Source of the DNA: Pseudomonadota bacterium
GTDB lineage: Bacteria > Pseudomonadota > Gammaproteobacteria > Steroidobacterales > Steroidobacteraceae
NCBI GenBank assembly: GCA_023433515.1
Contig: JAEZCN010000069.1
Span: 1-59,040 of the forward strand
DNA: 59,040 nt
Direction: 5' to 3'
Made by a program: the position numbers and the translations under genes. Each line of letters opens with the position of its first letter. Position 1 is the stretch's first letter. The notes below the pieces were generated by a model. The model ran no database searches and had not been told where the DNA came from. It worked only from the letters and a program-made list of their open reading frames with translations. Below are positions 1-8,954 of this stretch, one piece after another.

Positions 1-75
1 CTTCACACGGAAAGTGGTGTTAGGCAGAGTCTCGACGACTTCGCCTTCCATCTGAATCGCATCTTCTTTCGACAT
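1..75 (-). CDS. infA: Translation initiation factor IF-1 (partial, N-terminal 25 residues)
   Basis: The minus strand reads MSKEDAIQMEGEVVETLPNT and then FRVK up to the window edge. This matches the start of bacterial IF-1, whose E. coli form begins [20 protein letters not shown]. IF-1 is a small OB-fold protein that binds the 30S A site during initiation. Only the first third is present; the rest lies left of position 1. Its neighbour aat is on the same strand, as in many gammaproteobacteria. It is recognised from sequence identity alone, which is very high for this short fragment. Confidence 0.93.
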   Translation of the reverse strand, partial: MSKEDAIQMEGEVVETLPNTTFRVK

Positions 76-140
76 CCGGAACCTGTGGCACCCTGGAAGG
101 CCGCGAATTCTGCCAGAAAAGTGCTGCCGGGGAGCAATTT

Positions 141-839
141 TCAGGAAACGGAGAACAACGGCACGTCGGGGCCCTTCACGGCCTCGGCAATCAGCGCGCT
201 GAATTCGCGGCGACTGACCGGCTTGCTGCCCAGGGACCGCAGGTGTGGGGTAGGTAGCTGGCAGTCGATCAGTGTGAGCCCCGCAACAGCGCCTCGCTCG
301 GCGAGCCAGGCCAGCGCCACCTTCGATGCGTCGCGTTCGCGGCTGAACATGGATTCGCCGAAAAACACCCGGCCCATCAGCACTCCATAGAGTCCGCCGA
401 CCAGTTCGCCCGACAGGCGCACCTCGACGCTGTGCGCGTGACCCTGTGTATGCAACAAGCAATAGGCCGCGTGCATCTCGGGTGTGATCCACGTGCCGGT
501 GGAATTTTCACGCCGCGCCGCGCAGGCGCGCACCACCGCCGGGAAGTCGCGGTCAAACGTTGTTTCGAAGCCCCGATTCCGCAGTGTTTTCGCGAGGCTA
601 CGCGAACATTTGAATTCCGCGGGCAGCAGGATCTCGCGCGGGTCAGGCGACCACCACAACACCGGCTGGCCGGCCGAATACCAGGGAAAAATCCCACGAC
701 GGTACGCGGCCAGGAGTCGGGTCGGTGACAGGTCTCCGCCGGCCGCCAGCAGTCCCTCGGGTTCATCGAGCGCGTGGTCGATCGGGGGAAACCACTCCCG
801 GTCACCTTCGGGCGCAAGCCATGTGATCGTCTTGTTCAC
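141..839 (-). CDS. aat: Leucyl/phenylalanyl-tRNA--protein transferase
   Basis: This cytoplasmic enzyme moves Leu or Phe from tRNA to the N-terminus of proteins that begin with Arg or Lys, marking them for ClpAP degradation (bacterial N-end rule). The 232-residue length is normal. Family signatures are visible: GGDLSPTRLLAAYRRGIFPW at about residues 35-54, the WWSPDPRE block just after it, and the GGLYGV...FGESMFS block at about residues 148-168. It lies 65 bp downstream-facing from infA on the same strand and follows the GNAT-family gene with 6 bp between them, so it may share a transcript with trxB and the GNAT gene. Nothing looks broken. Confidence 0.95.
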   Translation of the reverse strand: MNKTITWLAPEGDREWFPPIDHALDEPEGLLAAGGDLSPTRLLAAYRRGIFPWYSAGQPVLWWSPDPREILLPAEFKCSRSLAKTLRNRGFETTFDRDFPAVVRACAARRENSTGTWITPEMHAAYCLLHTQGHAHSVEVRLSGELVGGLYGVLMGRVFFGESMFSRERDASKVALAWLAERGAVAGLTLIDCQLPTPHLRSLGSKPVSRREFSALIAEAVKGPDVPLFSVS

Positions 840-845
840 GGCCCG

Positions 846-2009
846 TCATTTTGAACCAGCTTGCCGCGCGGCGCGTCGTCCATCGCGGTAGGGCACGTGC
901 TGGGCGATTTCGCGTGCGTAGTTCTTCACGTGGGGGTCTTCGCGCCGCAGCGCATCGGCAATGGCGGCCCGGAACCGTGGATCGACGATCCAGTGCGTCG
1001 ACCAGGTGTCCGCGGGCACGAAGCCGCGGCTGACCTTGTGTTCGCCCTGTGTCCCCGGCTCGAAACGCGCGATGCCACGCTCGATGCAGAACTCGATGCC
1101 CTGGTGATAACAGGTTTCGAAGTGCAGGCTGTGATGCAGCTCACTGGCTCCCCAGTAACGTCCATACAGCGCCTCGGGACTCCAGAAGAACATCGCGGCC
1201 GCCACCGTCTCGCCGGCGCAGCGCGCGCGCTTGATCATGAACGTGTCGCCCGCGGTCTTCGGCAGCGACCTGAAGAATGCGCGATTGAGATAGGGCTCGT
1301 TGCCATGTCGCAGGAACGTATCGCGATGCAGGTCGAATGCCTCGTCGATGGTGGCGCGATCGAGCTGGCTGCCCCATAAGGTTTCGAACGTGATGCCGTC
1401 TTCGGCGACCCGGCGCCGTTCCCGTTTCGCCTTCTTGCGCTTGTCCGCCGTGAAGCTCTCGAGGTAGTGATCGAAATCCCGGTAGCCGTCGTTGTGCCAG
1501 TGGAACTGCACGTCGCGGCGCGCGAGCCAGCCGGCCGCGGCGAATGCCTCGCGGTCCGCGTCGGATACGAACAGGCCATGGATCGAGGAAAGATCGCGCT
1601 CCTCCGCGAACGCGCGAATCGCGTCGATCAGCGCGGTGCGCATGCGAGACGCGTCGAGGCCGGGCCGGATCAGCAGCCGCGCGCCGCTCGCGGGCGTGAA
1701 CGGGACGCCGAGCACGAGCTTCGGGTAGTACTCGAGTCCGTGGTGCGAATACGCCTGCGCCCAGGAGAAATCGAACACGAACTCGCCGAAGGAGTGGGCC
1801 TTGATGTAGGCGGGCGCGGCCGCGGCGAGTCCGTGTTCGTCGTGCAGCGTGATCGGGGCGGGCTGCCAACCGGTGCGCGGCCCGACGCAGCCGCTGTCTT
1901 CGAGCGCCGCGAGGAACGCATGGCGCAGGAACGGAGAACCGCCTGCGTCGAGCGCGTCCCAGGCGGCCGGGTCAATGGCCGAAATGCTGGTCGAGATACT
2001 TGTCCGCAT
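846..2009 (-). CDS. FemAB/GNAT-like N-acetyltransferase (DUF482/PF04339 type)
   Basis: This 387-residue protein resembles the DUF482 (PF04339) family, often labelled peptidoglycan biosynthesis-like and built on a GNAT fold. Supporting stretches are the N-terminal ISAIDPAAWDAL, the SFGEFVFDFSWAQAY segment around residues 73-87, the YYPKLVLGVPFTP block, and a late RFEPGTQGEHKVSRGF segment typical of the family's acyl-CoA region. Its substrate is unknown. The start chosen lies 38 bp inside the 3' end of trxB; it gives the usual family N-terminus and implies translational coupling to trxB. No signal peptide is visible, so the product is probably cytoplasmic. Confidence 0.85.
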   Translation of the reverse strand: MRTSISTSISAIDPAAWDALDAGGSPFLRHAFLAALEDSGCVGPRTGWQPAPITLHDEHGLAAAAPAYIKAHSFGEFVFDFSWAQAYSHHGLEYYPKLVLGVPFTPASGARLLIRPGLDASRMRTALIDAIRAFAEERDLSSIHGLFVSDADREAFAAAGWLARRDVQFHWHNDGYRDFDHYLESFTADKRKKAKRERRRVAEDGITFETLWGSQLDRATIDEAFDLHRDTFLRHGNEPYLNRAFFRSLPKTAGDTFMIKRARCAGETVAAAMFFWSPEALYGRYWGASELHHSLHFETCYHQGIEFCIERGIARFEPGTQGEHKVSRGFVPADTWSTHWIVDPRFRAAIADALRREDPHVKNYAREIAQHVPYRDGRRAARQAGSK

Positions 2010-2934
2010 CGAGGGCCGCCATGCAACCGGATCCGGCGGAAGTGATGGCCTGACGATACACGTGATCGGCGACGTCGCCCGCGGCGAACACGCCCGGCAC
2101 GCTGGTCGCGGTGGCGTTGCCTTCGGTACCGCTCTTCACCTTGATGTATCCGTCGCGCATGTCGAGTTGGCCGGCGAAGATGCCGGTGTTCGGCGTATGT
2201 CCGATCGCGATGAACGCGCCGGTGACGTCAAGCGTTTCGATCGTGCCGCCGTGCTGAGTGGGTTTGATGTGCACGCCCGTGACGCCCGTGTCGTCGCCGG
2301 CGATTTCATCGACCGTGTGATTCCACGCGATGCGCACCTTGCCGGTCTTCTCGAGCGCGAACAGGCGGTCCTGCAGGATCTTCTCCGCGCGGAACTTGTC
2401 GCGGCGGTGAACGACCGTCACGTGGCTCGCGAGGTTGGATAGATAGAGCGCCTCCTCGACCGCGGTGTTTCCGCCGCCGACGACCACGACGCGATGTCCC
2501 TTGTAGAAGAAACCGTCGCAGGTCGCGCAGGCCGACACCCCCTTGCCGCGGAATTTCTCCTCGGACGGGATACCGAGGTACTTCGCGGACGCGCCGGTCG
2601 CGATGATCAGCGCATCGCAGGTATACGAACCGTAGTCTCCCGTAAGCGTGAACGGACGCTTCGAGAAATCCACGGTATGAATGTGATCGTTCACGATTTC
2701 GGTCGAGAAGCGTTCGGCATGCGCCTGCATGCGTTCCATGAGGACCGGACCGGTGAGTCCGTGTGCGTCGCCCGGCCAGTTGTCCACCTCGGTGGTCGTC
2801 ATCAATTGGCCGCCTTGTTCGACGCCGGTGATCAACAGGGGTTTGCGGTTGGCGCGTGCGGCATAGACCGCGGCGGAGTAACCGGCGGGGCCGGAACCGA
2901 GGATGACGAGGGAATTATGGCGAGGGGTGGTCAT
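1972..2934 (-). CDS. trxB: Thioredoxin-disulfide reductase
   Basis: This FAD/NADPH flavoenzyme reduces thioredoxin. The 320-residue protein has the FAD-binding GSGPAGYSAA motif at residues 13-22, the redox-active CATC at 136-139, the NADPH-binding GGGNTAVEEA around residue 153, and the C-terminal FAD motif VPGVFAAGDVAD. Length and motif order are those of the low-molecular-weight bacterial enzyme. It is divergent from the alanine dehydrogenase gene across about 140 bp and overlaps the downstream GNAT-like gene by 38 bp. A TATAAT hexamer at 2936-2941 lies next to its start but reads rightwards, towards ald. Confidence 0.97.
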   Translation of the reverse strand: MTTPRHNSLVILGSGPAGYSAAVYAARANRKPLLITGVEQGGQLMTTTEVDNWPGDAHGLTGPVLMERMQAHAERFSTEIVNDHIHTVDFSKRPFTLTGDYGSYTCDALIIATGASAKYLGIPSEEKFRGKGVSACATCDGFFYKGHRVVVVGGGNTAVEEALYLSNLASHVTVVHRRDKFRAEKILQDRLFALEKTGKVRIAWNHTVDEIAGDDTGVTGVHIKPTQHGGTIETLDVTGAFIAIGHTPNTGIFAGQLDMRDGYIKVKSGTEGNATATSVPGVFAAGDVADHVYRQAITSAGSGCMAALDADKYLDQHFGH

Positions 2935-3075
2935 GTATAATTTCGATCATTCAGTGGCGTTTTGCCGGTTATTTGCGCGCGCGGCGCTGCTTTCAAGTTT
3001 CAATTCGACATTTGCATCGATCCGGCCAGGCGGAGCGCGCCGTCTTTCGGCCGGTCACATGTTAACGGACACCCC

Positions 3076-4134
3076 ATGCGTATTGGCATTCCCCGTGAGT
3101 TGAAACCCCGTGAGGGGCGAGTCGGATTGATTCCCGCGGCCTGTGTCGAACTCGTGCGCGGCGGACACGAAGTGTTCGTCGAATCGCAGGCGGGCGAGAA
3201 GAGCGGTTATGGCGACCAGGCTTTTCGTGATGTGGGCGTGACGGTGCTGCCCGACGCGGATCAGTTGTACGCGAAGGCGCAGCTCATCGTGAAAGTGAAG
3301 GAGCCGATCGAACCGGACCTCGACCGGCTGCGCAAGGATCACCTGCTGTTCTGTTACCTGCACCTGGCGGCATTGCCCGAGCTCACCCGGCGCCTGTGCT
3401 CGATCGGGCTCACCGCGGTCGCGTTCGAAACGGTCGAGGATCGCGCGGGCCGGCTGCCGCTGCTGGCGCCGATGAGCGACATCGCGGGCCGGCTCTCGAT
3501 GCAATACGCGACGACCCTGTTGCACCAGCCGCAGAACGGCAAGGGAATCTTGTTAGGCGGCGTACCCGCCGCGAAGCGCGGACGCGTCGTCGTGCTGGGC
3601 GGCGGCGTGGCCGGCGGCAACGCCGCGCACATCGCCGCGGGTCTCGGTGCCGAGGTCACCGTGTTCGACACGGATCGCGACAAACTCGTTGCGGCGCGCG
3701 CGATCGGTCCGAACGTCACGGGTCTCTATCCGCACGTGTCCGATGTCGCCGATGCCGTGCGCGGCGCGGACGTGGTGGTCGGAGCCGTGCTCATCACCGG
3801 CGCACGCGCGCCGCACGTCGTGTCCGCCGACATGGTGCGCTCGATGGAAGCGGGCAGCGTCATCGTCGATATCAGCGTCGACCAGGGCGGCTGCATCGAG
3901 ACCACGCGGCCGACCACCTGGGAAGCGCCGACGTTCCAGTGGGAAGGAGTCACGCATTTTTGCGTCACCAACATGCCGGGATCCGTGCCGCGCACGTCGT
4001 CGCAGGCGTTGTCCGCGTCCATCGCGGCCTACGTGGGGAGGCTCGCGGAAGATGACTGGAAGGAAGATCCGGGCCTCCTGCGCGGCATCAACGTGGAAAA
4101 TGGCAAAGTGACTCACCCGGCCCTGATGAGCTGA
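3076..4134 (+). CDS. ald: Alanine dehydrogenase
   Basis: The product is an NAD-dependent enzyme that interconverts L-alanine with pyruvate plus ammonia. The ATG at 3076 was chosen because it gives the canonical N-terminus MRIGIPRELKPREGRVGL; the frame stays open further upstream but that part has no family similarity. Residues matching the substrate site of characterised Ald proteins are Arg15, Lys75 and His96, and the NAD-binding GGGVAGGNAA lies at 175-184. At 352 residues it is slightly shorter than the usual 360-371. It is a single gene divergent from trxB. Membrane transhydrogenase PntA shares the fold but is longer and has different flanks, so Ald is the better call. Confidence 0.94.
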   Translation: MRIGIPRELKPREGRVGLIPAACVELVRGGHEVFVESQAGEKSGYGDQAFRDVGVTVLPDADQLYAKAQLIVKVKEPIEPDLDRLRKDHLLFCYLHLAALPELTRRLCSIGLTAVAFETVEDRAGRLPLLAPMSDIAGRLSMQYATTLLHQPQNGKGILLGGVPAAKRGRVVVLGGGVAGGNAAHIAAGLGAEVTVFDTDRDKLVAARAIGPNVTGLYPHVSDVADAVRGADVVVGAVLITGARAPHVVSADMVRSMEAGSVIVDISVDQGGCIETTRPTTWEAPTFQWEGVTHFCVTNMPGSVPRTSSQALSASIAAYVGRLAEDDWKEDPGLLRGINVENGKVTHPALMS

Positions 4135-4148
4135 GCGCAAAGCTTACG

Positions 4149-4178
4149 TTGATGCGCGGAAAGCGCAGCCCGTACAAT
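4149..4178 (+). promoter_or_regulatory. Predicted sigma-70 promoter for the ftsK-lolA operon
   Basis: TTGATG at 4149-4154 and TACAAT at 4173-4178 are separated by 18 bp. They match the -35 and -10 consensus at four of six and five of six positions. The site lies in the only sizeable gap (about 80 bp) before the ftsK run, placing the start about 30 bp ahead of the ftsK start codon. This is a sequence match only. Confidence 0.5.
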
Positions 4179-4215
4179 CACATAGACACAATTCCTGACG
4201 CGAGAGATTCTGCCA

Positions 4216-6549
4216 TTGGCTGAAACCACGTACGACCGCACCAAGCCCGCGAAACGCTTCACGGCCGCCGTATCCCGGGGCTTGCGTGAGAGCGCGGTGC
4301 TGGCGATCGGCGTGATCGCGCTGGTCCTGCTGGTCGCACTGCTTTCCTACGATCCGAACGATCCGGGCTTCTCGTACACCGGAAGCACCGAGCAGGCGGT
4401 GGCGAACCGCATCGGCCGGTTCGGTGCGTGGCTTTCCGACACGTTGTTCTTCCTGTTCGGCCGGCCGGCCTATCTATTCCCGATCATGCTGGGCGTCGCG
4501 TGTTTCGTGATGTTCCGCCAACGCGACGACGAAGAAGGGCGCACGCGCGCCAACACCGCGGTGCGCATCGGCGGCTTCATGCTCATGCTGTTCGCGAGCT
4601 GCGGCCTCGCCACGCTGCACTGGAGCGCCGAACCGCTGCGGCAGAGCGCGGGCGGCGTGCTGGGCCAGTTCATCGGCAACGGGCTCGCATCGAATTTCAA
4701 TTTCCTCGGCGCCACGCTGTTCATGCTCGCGGCCCTGATGGCCGGCATCTCGGTGGCGTTCGGTGTCTCCTGGCTCACGATCGTCGATGGCATCGGGGCC
4801 GGCATCTGGAATGGTATTGCCTGGATCCGCGCGCGGCGCAGTGTCGCGCGCGACGTCGCGGTGGGCGTCGAGGCCAAGAAGGCGCGCGTCGAGGCGGCGA
4901 AGGTCGAGGAGAAAAAAGCCGCCGCGCGGGTCAAGCCGCGCATCGAGGCGCCCGCGCCCGCGGTCGAGAAGAGCGAGCGCGTGGAGAAGGAGCGGCAGGT
5001 GCCGCTGTTCGACGCGCCGAAGTCCGGCGAGTTGCCGCCGCTCAAACTACTCGACGACCCGCCGGTGCGCGAAACCGGATACTCGGCGGAAGCTCTCGAG
5101 GCGATGTCGCGCCTGGTCGAGCTCAAGCTCAAGGATTTCGGCGTAGAAGTGGAAGTGGTCGCGGTGCAGCCCGGACCCGTCGTGACGCGCTTCGAGATGC
5201 GCCCGGCGCCCGGTGTGAAGGTGAGCCAGATCACCGGACTCGCGAAAGATCTCGCGCGTTCGTTGTCCGCCATCTCCGTTCGCGTCGTGGAGGTCATTCC
5301 CGGCAAGTCGGTGATGGGTCTCGAAATCCCGAACGAGAAGCGCGAGATCGTCACGCTCGGCGAGATCATCAAGTCGAAGTCGTACGACGAGGTCCAGTCG
5401 CCGCTGGCGCTCGCGCTCGGCAAGGACATCGGCGGAGCGCCCGTGACCGCGGACCTCGCGAAGATGCCGCACCTGCTCGTGGCCGGTACCACCGGTTCGG
5501 GCAAGTCGGTCGCGATCAACGCGATGATCCTCTCGCTGCTCTACAAGAGCACGGCCGAACACGTGCGGCTGATCATGATCGATCCGAAGATGCTGGAGCT
5601 CTCGGTGTACGAGGGCATCCCGCACCTGCTCGCGCCCGTCGTCACGGACATGAAACACGCTGCCAACGCGTTGCGCTGGTGCGTGGCGGAGATGGAGCGG
5701 CGTTATCAGCTCATGGCGGCTCTCGGCGTGCGCAATATCTCCGGCTTCAACCGCAAGGTGAAGGACGCGATCGACGCCGGGAAGCCGATCCGCGACCCGG
5801 TCATGACGGCCATGGCGTCCAACGACCCGACGCTCGACCAGTCGAAGATTCCCGACCTCACGCCGCTGCCGTACATCGTCGTGATCATCGACGAGCTCGC
5901 CGACATGATGATGATCGTCGGCAAGAAGGTCGAAGAGTTGATTGCGAGGCTTGCGCAAAAAGCCCGGGCGAGTGGCATCCACCTCGTCCTCGCGACCCAG
6001 CGCCCGTCGGTCGACGTCATCACCGGCCTGATCAAGGCGAACATTCCGACGCGTATCGCGTTCCAGGTGTCGGCGCGCGTCGATTCGCGCACGATCCTCG
6101 ACCAGATGGGCGCGGAGTCGCTGCTCGGACACGGCGACATGCTCTATCTACCGGCGGGCACCTCGGTGCCGACGCGCGTGCACGGCGCGTTCGTCGCAGA
6201 CGCGGAAGTGCACCGGGTGGTGGAGGCGCTCAAGAAGACCGGCGCGCCGAACTACATCGAGGACATCCTCGATGGCCCGAGCACGCCGCTGGCGGGGATC
6301 TCCGGCGAGCCATCTGCGGGCGGCGAGGGCGGCGCGGACGGCGAACAGGATGCGTTGTACGACGAAGCGGTGAAAATCGTGACCACCGAGCGCAAGCCGT
6401 CGATCTCGTACGTGCAGCGCCGACTGAAGATCGGCTACAACCGCGCCGCGCGGCTGCTCGAGAGCATGGAAATGGCGGGCGTCGTCGGTCCGCTGCAGGC
6501 GAACGGTTCCCGCGAAATCCTCGCGCCCGCACCCGCGGGAGGCGAATGA
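4216..6549 (+). CDS. ftsK: DNA translocase FtsK
   Basis: FtsK is an inner-membrane, septum-located DNA pump that clears and aligns chromosome termini for XerCD recombination. The 777-residue protein has four predicted N-terminal membrane segments within the first 190 residues, a Lys/Glu/Ala-rich linker at about 205-265, the RecA-like motor with Walker A GTTGSGKSV at 424-432 and Walker B VVIIDE near 555-560, and the gamma winged-helix DNA reader at about 708-770. The linker is short compared with E. coli FtsK. The start is TTG at 4216, which places the first membrane helix at the usual distance. Its stop overlaps lolA in ATGA, as in many gammaproteobacteria. Confidence 0.96.
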   Translation: MAETTYDRTKPAKRFTAAVSRGLRESAVLAIGVIALVLLVALLSYDPNDPGFSYTGSTEQAVANRIGRFGAWLSDTLFFLFGRPAYLFPIMLGVACFVMFRQRDDEEGRTRANTAVRIGGFMLMLFASCGLATLHWSAEPLRQSAGGVLGQFIGNGLASNFNFLGATLFMLAALMAGISVAFGVSWLTIVDGIGAGIWNGIAWIRARRSVARDVAVGVEAKKARVEAAKVEEKKAAARVKPRIEAPAPAVEKSERVEKERQVPLFDAPKSGELPPLKLLDDPPVRETGYSAEALEAMSRLVELKLKDFGVEVEVVAVQPGPVVTRFEMRPAPGVKVSQITGLAKDLARSLSAISVRVVEVIPGKSVMGLEIPNEKREIVTLGEIIKSKSYDEVQSPLALALGKDIGGAPVTADLAKMPHLLVAGTTGSGKSVAINAMILSLLYKSTAEHVRLIMIDPKMLELSVYEGIPHLLAPVVTDMKHAANALRWCVAEMERRYQLMAALGVRNISGFNRKVKDAIDAGKPIRDPVMTAMASNDPTLDQSKIPDLTPLPYIVVIIDELADMMMIVGKKVEELIARLAQKARASGIHLVLATQRPSVDVITGLIKANIPTRIAFQVSARVDSRTILDQMGAESLLGHGDMLYLPAGTSVPTRVHGAFVADAEVHRVVEALKKTGAPNYIEDILDGPSTPLAGISGEPSAGGEGGADGEQDALYDEAVKIVTTERKPSISYVQRRLKIGYNRAARLLESMEMAGVVGPLQANGSREILAPAPAGGE

Positions 6550-7181
6550 GCAGGGCGTTCCGGCTCATCGGCGCGGTTATCGCGCTCTCGCTGACGCAGG
6601 TCGTCCAGGCGCAGACGCCGCTCGACAACTACCTCGAGCAGCTGAAGACGTTGCGCACCGAGTTCTCGCAGGTCGTGACGGACGGCAGCGGCCGGCAGGT
6701 GCACCATGCGAGCGGCAAGCTCGTGATCGTGCGGCCCGGGCGTTTTCGCTGGGAGCTCACACCCGCCGGCGCGAACGAGTCGGCCCAGCTCATGATCTCC
6801 GACGGCAGGAATCTCTGGTTCTACGACCGCGATCTCGAACAGGTCTCCGTGAAGCCGGCGGCCAGCGCGCTCACCGCGACGCCGGCGAGTCTGCTGTCCG
6901 GCGATGGAAACTTCCGCGAGTTGTTCACGGTGCGGTCGGCAGGACGGGACAAAGGGCTCGAATGGGTATCGGTCACGCCACGTAGTGCCGACGCGGACTT
7001 CCGCGAAGCCCGGCTCGGGTTCGCGAAGACCGAATTGAAGCGCATGGTGCTCAACGACAAGCTGGGCCAGACGGTCGAGCTCGATTTCCAGGTCAGCCAG
7101 CGCAATCCGCCGGTGGCCGATGCCGAGGTTACGTTCACGCCGCCCGCCGACGCGGACGTGATCGGAACGCCTTTGCCATGA
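6546..7181 (+). CDS. lolA: Outer-membrane lipoprotein carrier protein LolA
   Basis: LolA is the periplasmic chaperone that takes lipoproteins from the LolCDE complex to LolB at the outer membrane. The 211-residue product has a Sec signal peptide ending about VVQA|QT (residues 22/23). Family hallmarks follow: a TLRTEFSQVV helix, the GRFRWEL strand, and LWFYDRDLEQVSVKPA. The ATG at 6546 overlaps the ftsK stop by 4 nt, supporting both the start and translational coupling. The ftsK-lolA-rarA-serS order is common in gammaproteobacteria and supports the assignment. Confidence 0.94.
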   Translation: MSRAFRLIGAVIALSLTQVVQAQTPLDNYLEQLKTLRTEFSQVVTDGSGRQVHHASGKLVIVRPGRFRWELTPAGANESAQLMISDGRNLWFYDRDLEQVSVKPAASALTATPASLLSGDGNFRELFTVRSAGRDKGLEWVSVTPRSADADFREARLGFAKTELKRMVLNDKLGQTVELDFQVSQRNPPVADAEVTFTPPADADVIGTPLP

Positions 7182-7561
7182 ACCTGCAGCGGTTCTGGTG
7201 GATCCTGGGCTTCGTGCTCGTCTCGGTCGCGACAGTCCTGTGCCTGGTGCCGGGCAACGAGATGCCGAAGAGATTCCAGGCCAACGATCTGGTGAGCCAT
7301 TTCGTCGGCCACGGAACGCTGGCGCTGTACTTCGCCGGCCTGGTGCCCATGCGCCGCTGGTGGAAGATATTCGCGCTCCTGCTTGCGTTCGGCATCTTCG
7401 TCGAGTTCGCGCAGTACTACATGAACGTTGGCCGCCAGGGCGAACTGAAAGACGTGTTCTCGAATGCGGCCGGCGCATTGCTAGGCCTGCTGGCCGCCCG
7501 GCTCGGACTCCACCGCTGGCCGGAATGGGCGGCCAGGTTGTCAGGTCGCCGGGCCGTCTGA
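7178..7561 (+). CDS. VanZ-like small membrane protein
   Basis: This 127-residue protein has three or four predicted membrane segments: near residues 8-22, 40-56, 62-80 and 94-108. It carries the VanZ-family pattern of an N-terminal helix, a DLVSHFVGHGTLALYF segment (residues 42-57) and a GELKDVFSNAAGALLGLLAA segment (about 88-107). VanZ relatives include a teicoplanin-resistance protein, but the function of such stand-alone members is unknown. The start overlaps the lolA stop by 4 nt and rarA starts 1 bp after its stop, so it is an integral part of this operon. No resistance role should be read from the name. Confidence 0.75.
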   Translation: MNLQRFWWILGFVLVSVATVLCLVPGNEMPKRFQANDLVSHFVGHGTLALYFAGLVPMRRWWKIFALLLAFGIFVEFAQYYMNVGRQGELKDVFSNAAGALLGLLAARLGLHRWPEWAARLSGRRAV

Positions 7562-7562
7562 A

Positions 7563-8954
7563 ATGGGCCCGCGATCCGGCTCATCGGGTTCCGGGACGGG
7601 TCAGTCGGATTTCCTGCGCGACCCGCGGCCCGACGATGGCCTGCGGCCGCTCGCCGACCGCATGCGTCCGCGTACGCTCGACGAGGTGGTCGGCCAGGAA
7701 CAGGTCATCGGTTCCGGCAAGCCGCTGCGCCGCGCGCTCGAACAGAAGCAACTGCACTCGCTGATCCTCTGGGGTCCGCCCGGCACCGGGAAGACGACGC
7801 TCGCGCGGCTCATCGCGCGCCAGGGCGACGCGGAATTCATGCAGCTCTCCGCCGTGATGGCGGGTGTGAAGGACATCCGCGAGGCGGTCGAACGCGCGCG
7901 CGCCGCGCGCGCCGAACGTGGCCGGCGCAGCGTCCTGTTCCTCGACGAGGTGCACCGCTTCAACAAGACGCAGCAGGATACGTTCCTGCCGTACGTCGAG
8001 GACGGCACGCTGACGTTCATCGGCGCGACCACGGAGAACCCGTCGTTCGAAGTGGTCAGCGCGTTGCTCTCGCGGGCGCGCGTGTACGTGTTGCGCCCGC
8101 TGCAGGCCACGGACATCGTCAAACTACTGCGCCGCGCGCTCGAGGATCCCGAGCGCGGCCTCGGTGGGCGCCGCATCGCAATCGCCGACGAGGCGCTGAT
8201 CGCGCTCGCGCATGCCGGAGACGGCGACGCGCGGCGCGCTCTCGGCATGCTCGAGGTGGCCGCGGACCTCGCCGAGACCCAGGGTGACGTCGCCACCATC
8301 ACGCTGAACGACGTGCGCGAGGTCGCCGCCGGCGGGCGCCGCCGTTTCGACAAGGGTGGCGAGCAGTTCCACGACCAGATCTCGGCGCTGCACAAGGCGG
8401 TGCGCGGCACCGACCCGGACGCGGCCCTGTACTGGTTCGCGCGCATGATCGATGGCGGTTGCGATCCTCACTACCTCGCCCGCCGCATCCTGCGCATGGC
8501 GTACGAGGACATCGGGCTCGCGGATCCGCGCGGCACCCAGATCGCACTCGACGCCTGGGCCACGTTCGATCGTCTCGGCAGTCCGGAGGGCGAGTTGGCC
8601 CTCGCGAACGCGGTGGTGTTCCTCGCGGTCGCGCCCAAGAGCAACGCGACGTACGTGGCATACGGCGAGGCGCTCGCGGACGTCGAGCAGTTCGGCACGC
8701 TCGAGGTCCCGCTGCGCTTCCGCAACGCGCCGACGAAACTGATGAAGGGCCTCGGATACGGCGAGGGATATCGCTACGCGCACGACGAGCCGGGCGCGTT
8801 CGTGAAGGGCGAGCGCTATCTACCGGACGAGATGCCCGACCGACGCTACTATCGGCCGACCGGGCGCGGACTCGAGATGCGCATCGGCGAGGCGCTCGCG
8901 CGACTGCGCGGCGAGACGCCTCCGCGGGATCCCCCCAAGGAGGAAGAAAAATGA
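7563..8954 (+). CDS. rarA: Replication-associated recombination protein A (AAA+ ATPase)
   Basis: RarA (MgsA) is a clamp-loader-like AAA+ ATPase acting at stalled replication forks. In the 463-residue protein, Walker A GPPGTGKTT lies at 71-79, Walker B LFLDEVHRFN at about 125-134, sensor 1 FIGATTENPSF follows, and the C-terminal tetramerisation region has the family pattern YLARRILRMAYEDIGLADP. The first 25 or so residues are low-complexity and probably disordered; the conserved part begins at PLADRMRPRTLDEVVGQ. It lies between the VanZ-like gene and crcB, overlapping crcB by 4 nt. Confidence 0.95.
   Translation: MGPRSGSSGSGTGQSDFLRDPRPDDGLRPLADRMRPRTLDEVVGQEQVIGSGKPLRRALEQKQLHSLILWGPPGTGKTTLARLIARQGDAEFMQLSAVMAGVKDIREAVERARAARAERGRRSVLFLDEVHRFNKTQQDTFLPYVEDGTLTFIGATTENPSFEVVSALLSRARVYVLRPLQATDIVKLLRRALEDPERGLGGRRIAIADEALIALAHAGDGDARRALGMLEVAADLAETQGDVATITLNDVREVAAGGRRRFDKGGEQFHDQISALHKAVRGTDPDAALYWFARMIDGGCDPHYLARRILRMAYEDIGLADPRGTQIALDAWATFDRLGSPEGELALANAVVFLAVAPKSNATYVAYGEALADVEQFGTLEVPLRFRNAPTKLMKGLGYGEGYRYAHDEPGAFVKGERYLPDEMPDRRYYRPTGRGLEMRIGEALARLRGETPPRDPPKEEEK

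Noticed and set aside
2936..2941. TATAAT hexamer as a promoter for ald
   Set aside because: It is a perfect -10 hexamer, but no -35 lies at a suitable distance and the leader would be over 120 nt, so it was not listed as a feature.
4428..7181. A 917-codon frame running across ftsK and lolA
   Set aside because: Only its last 211 codons (lolA) are real. The rest is an Arg-rich shadow of ftsK in another frame.
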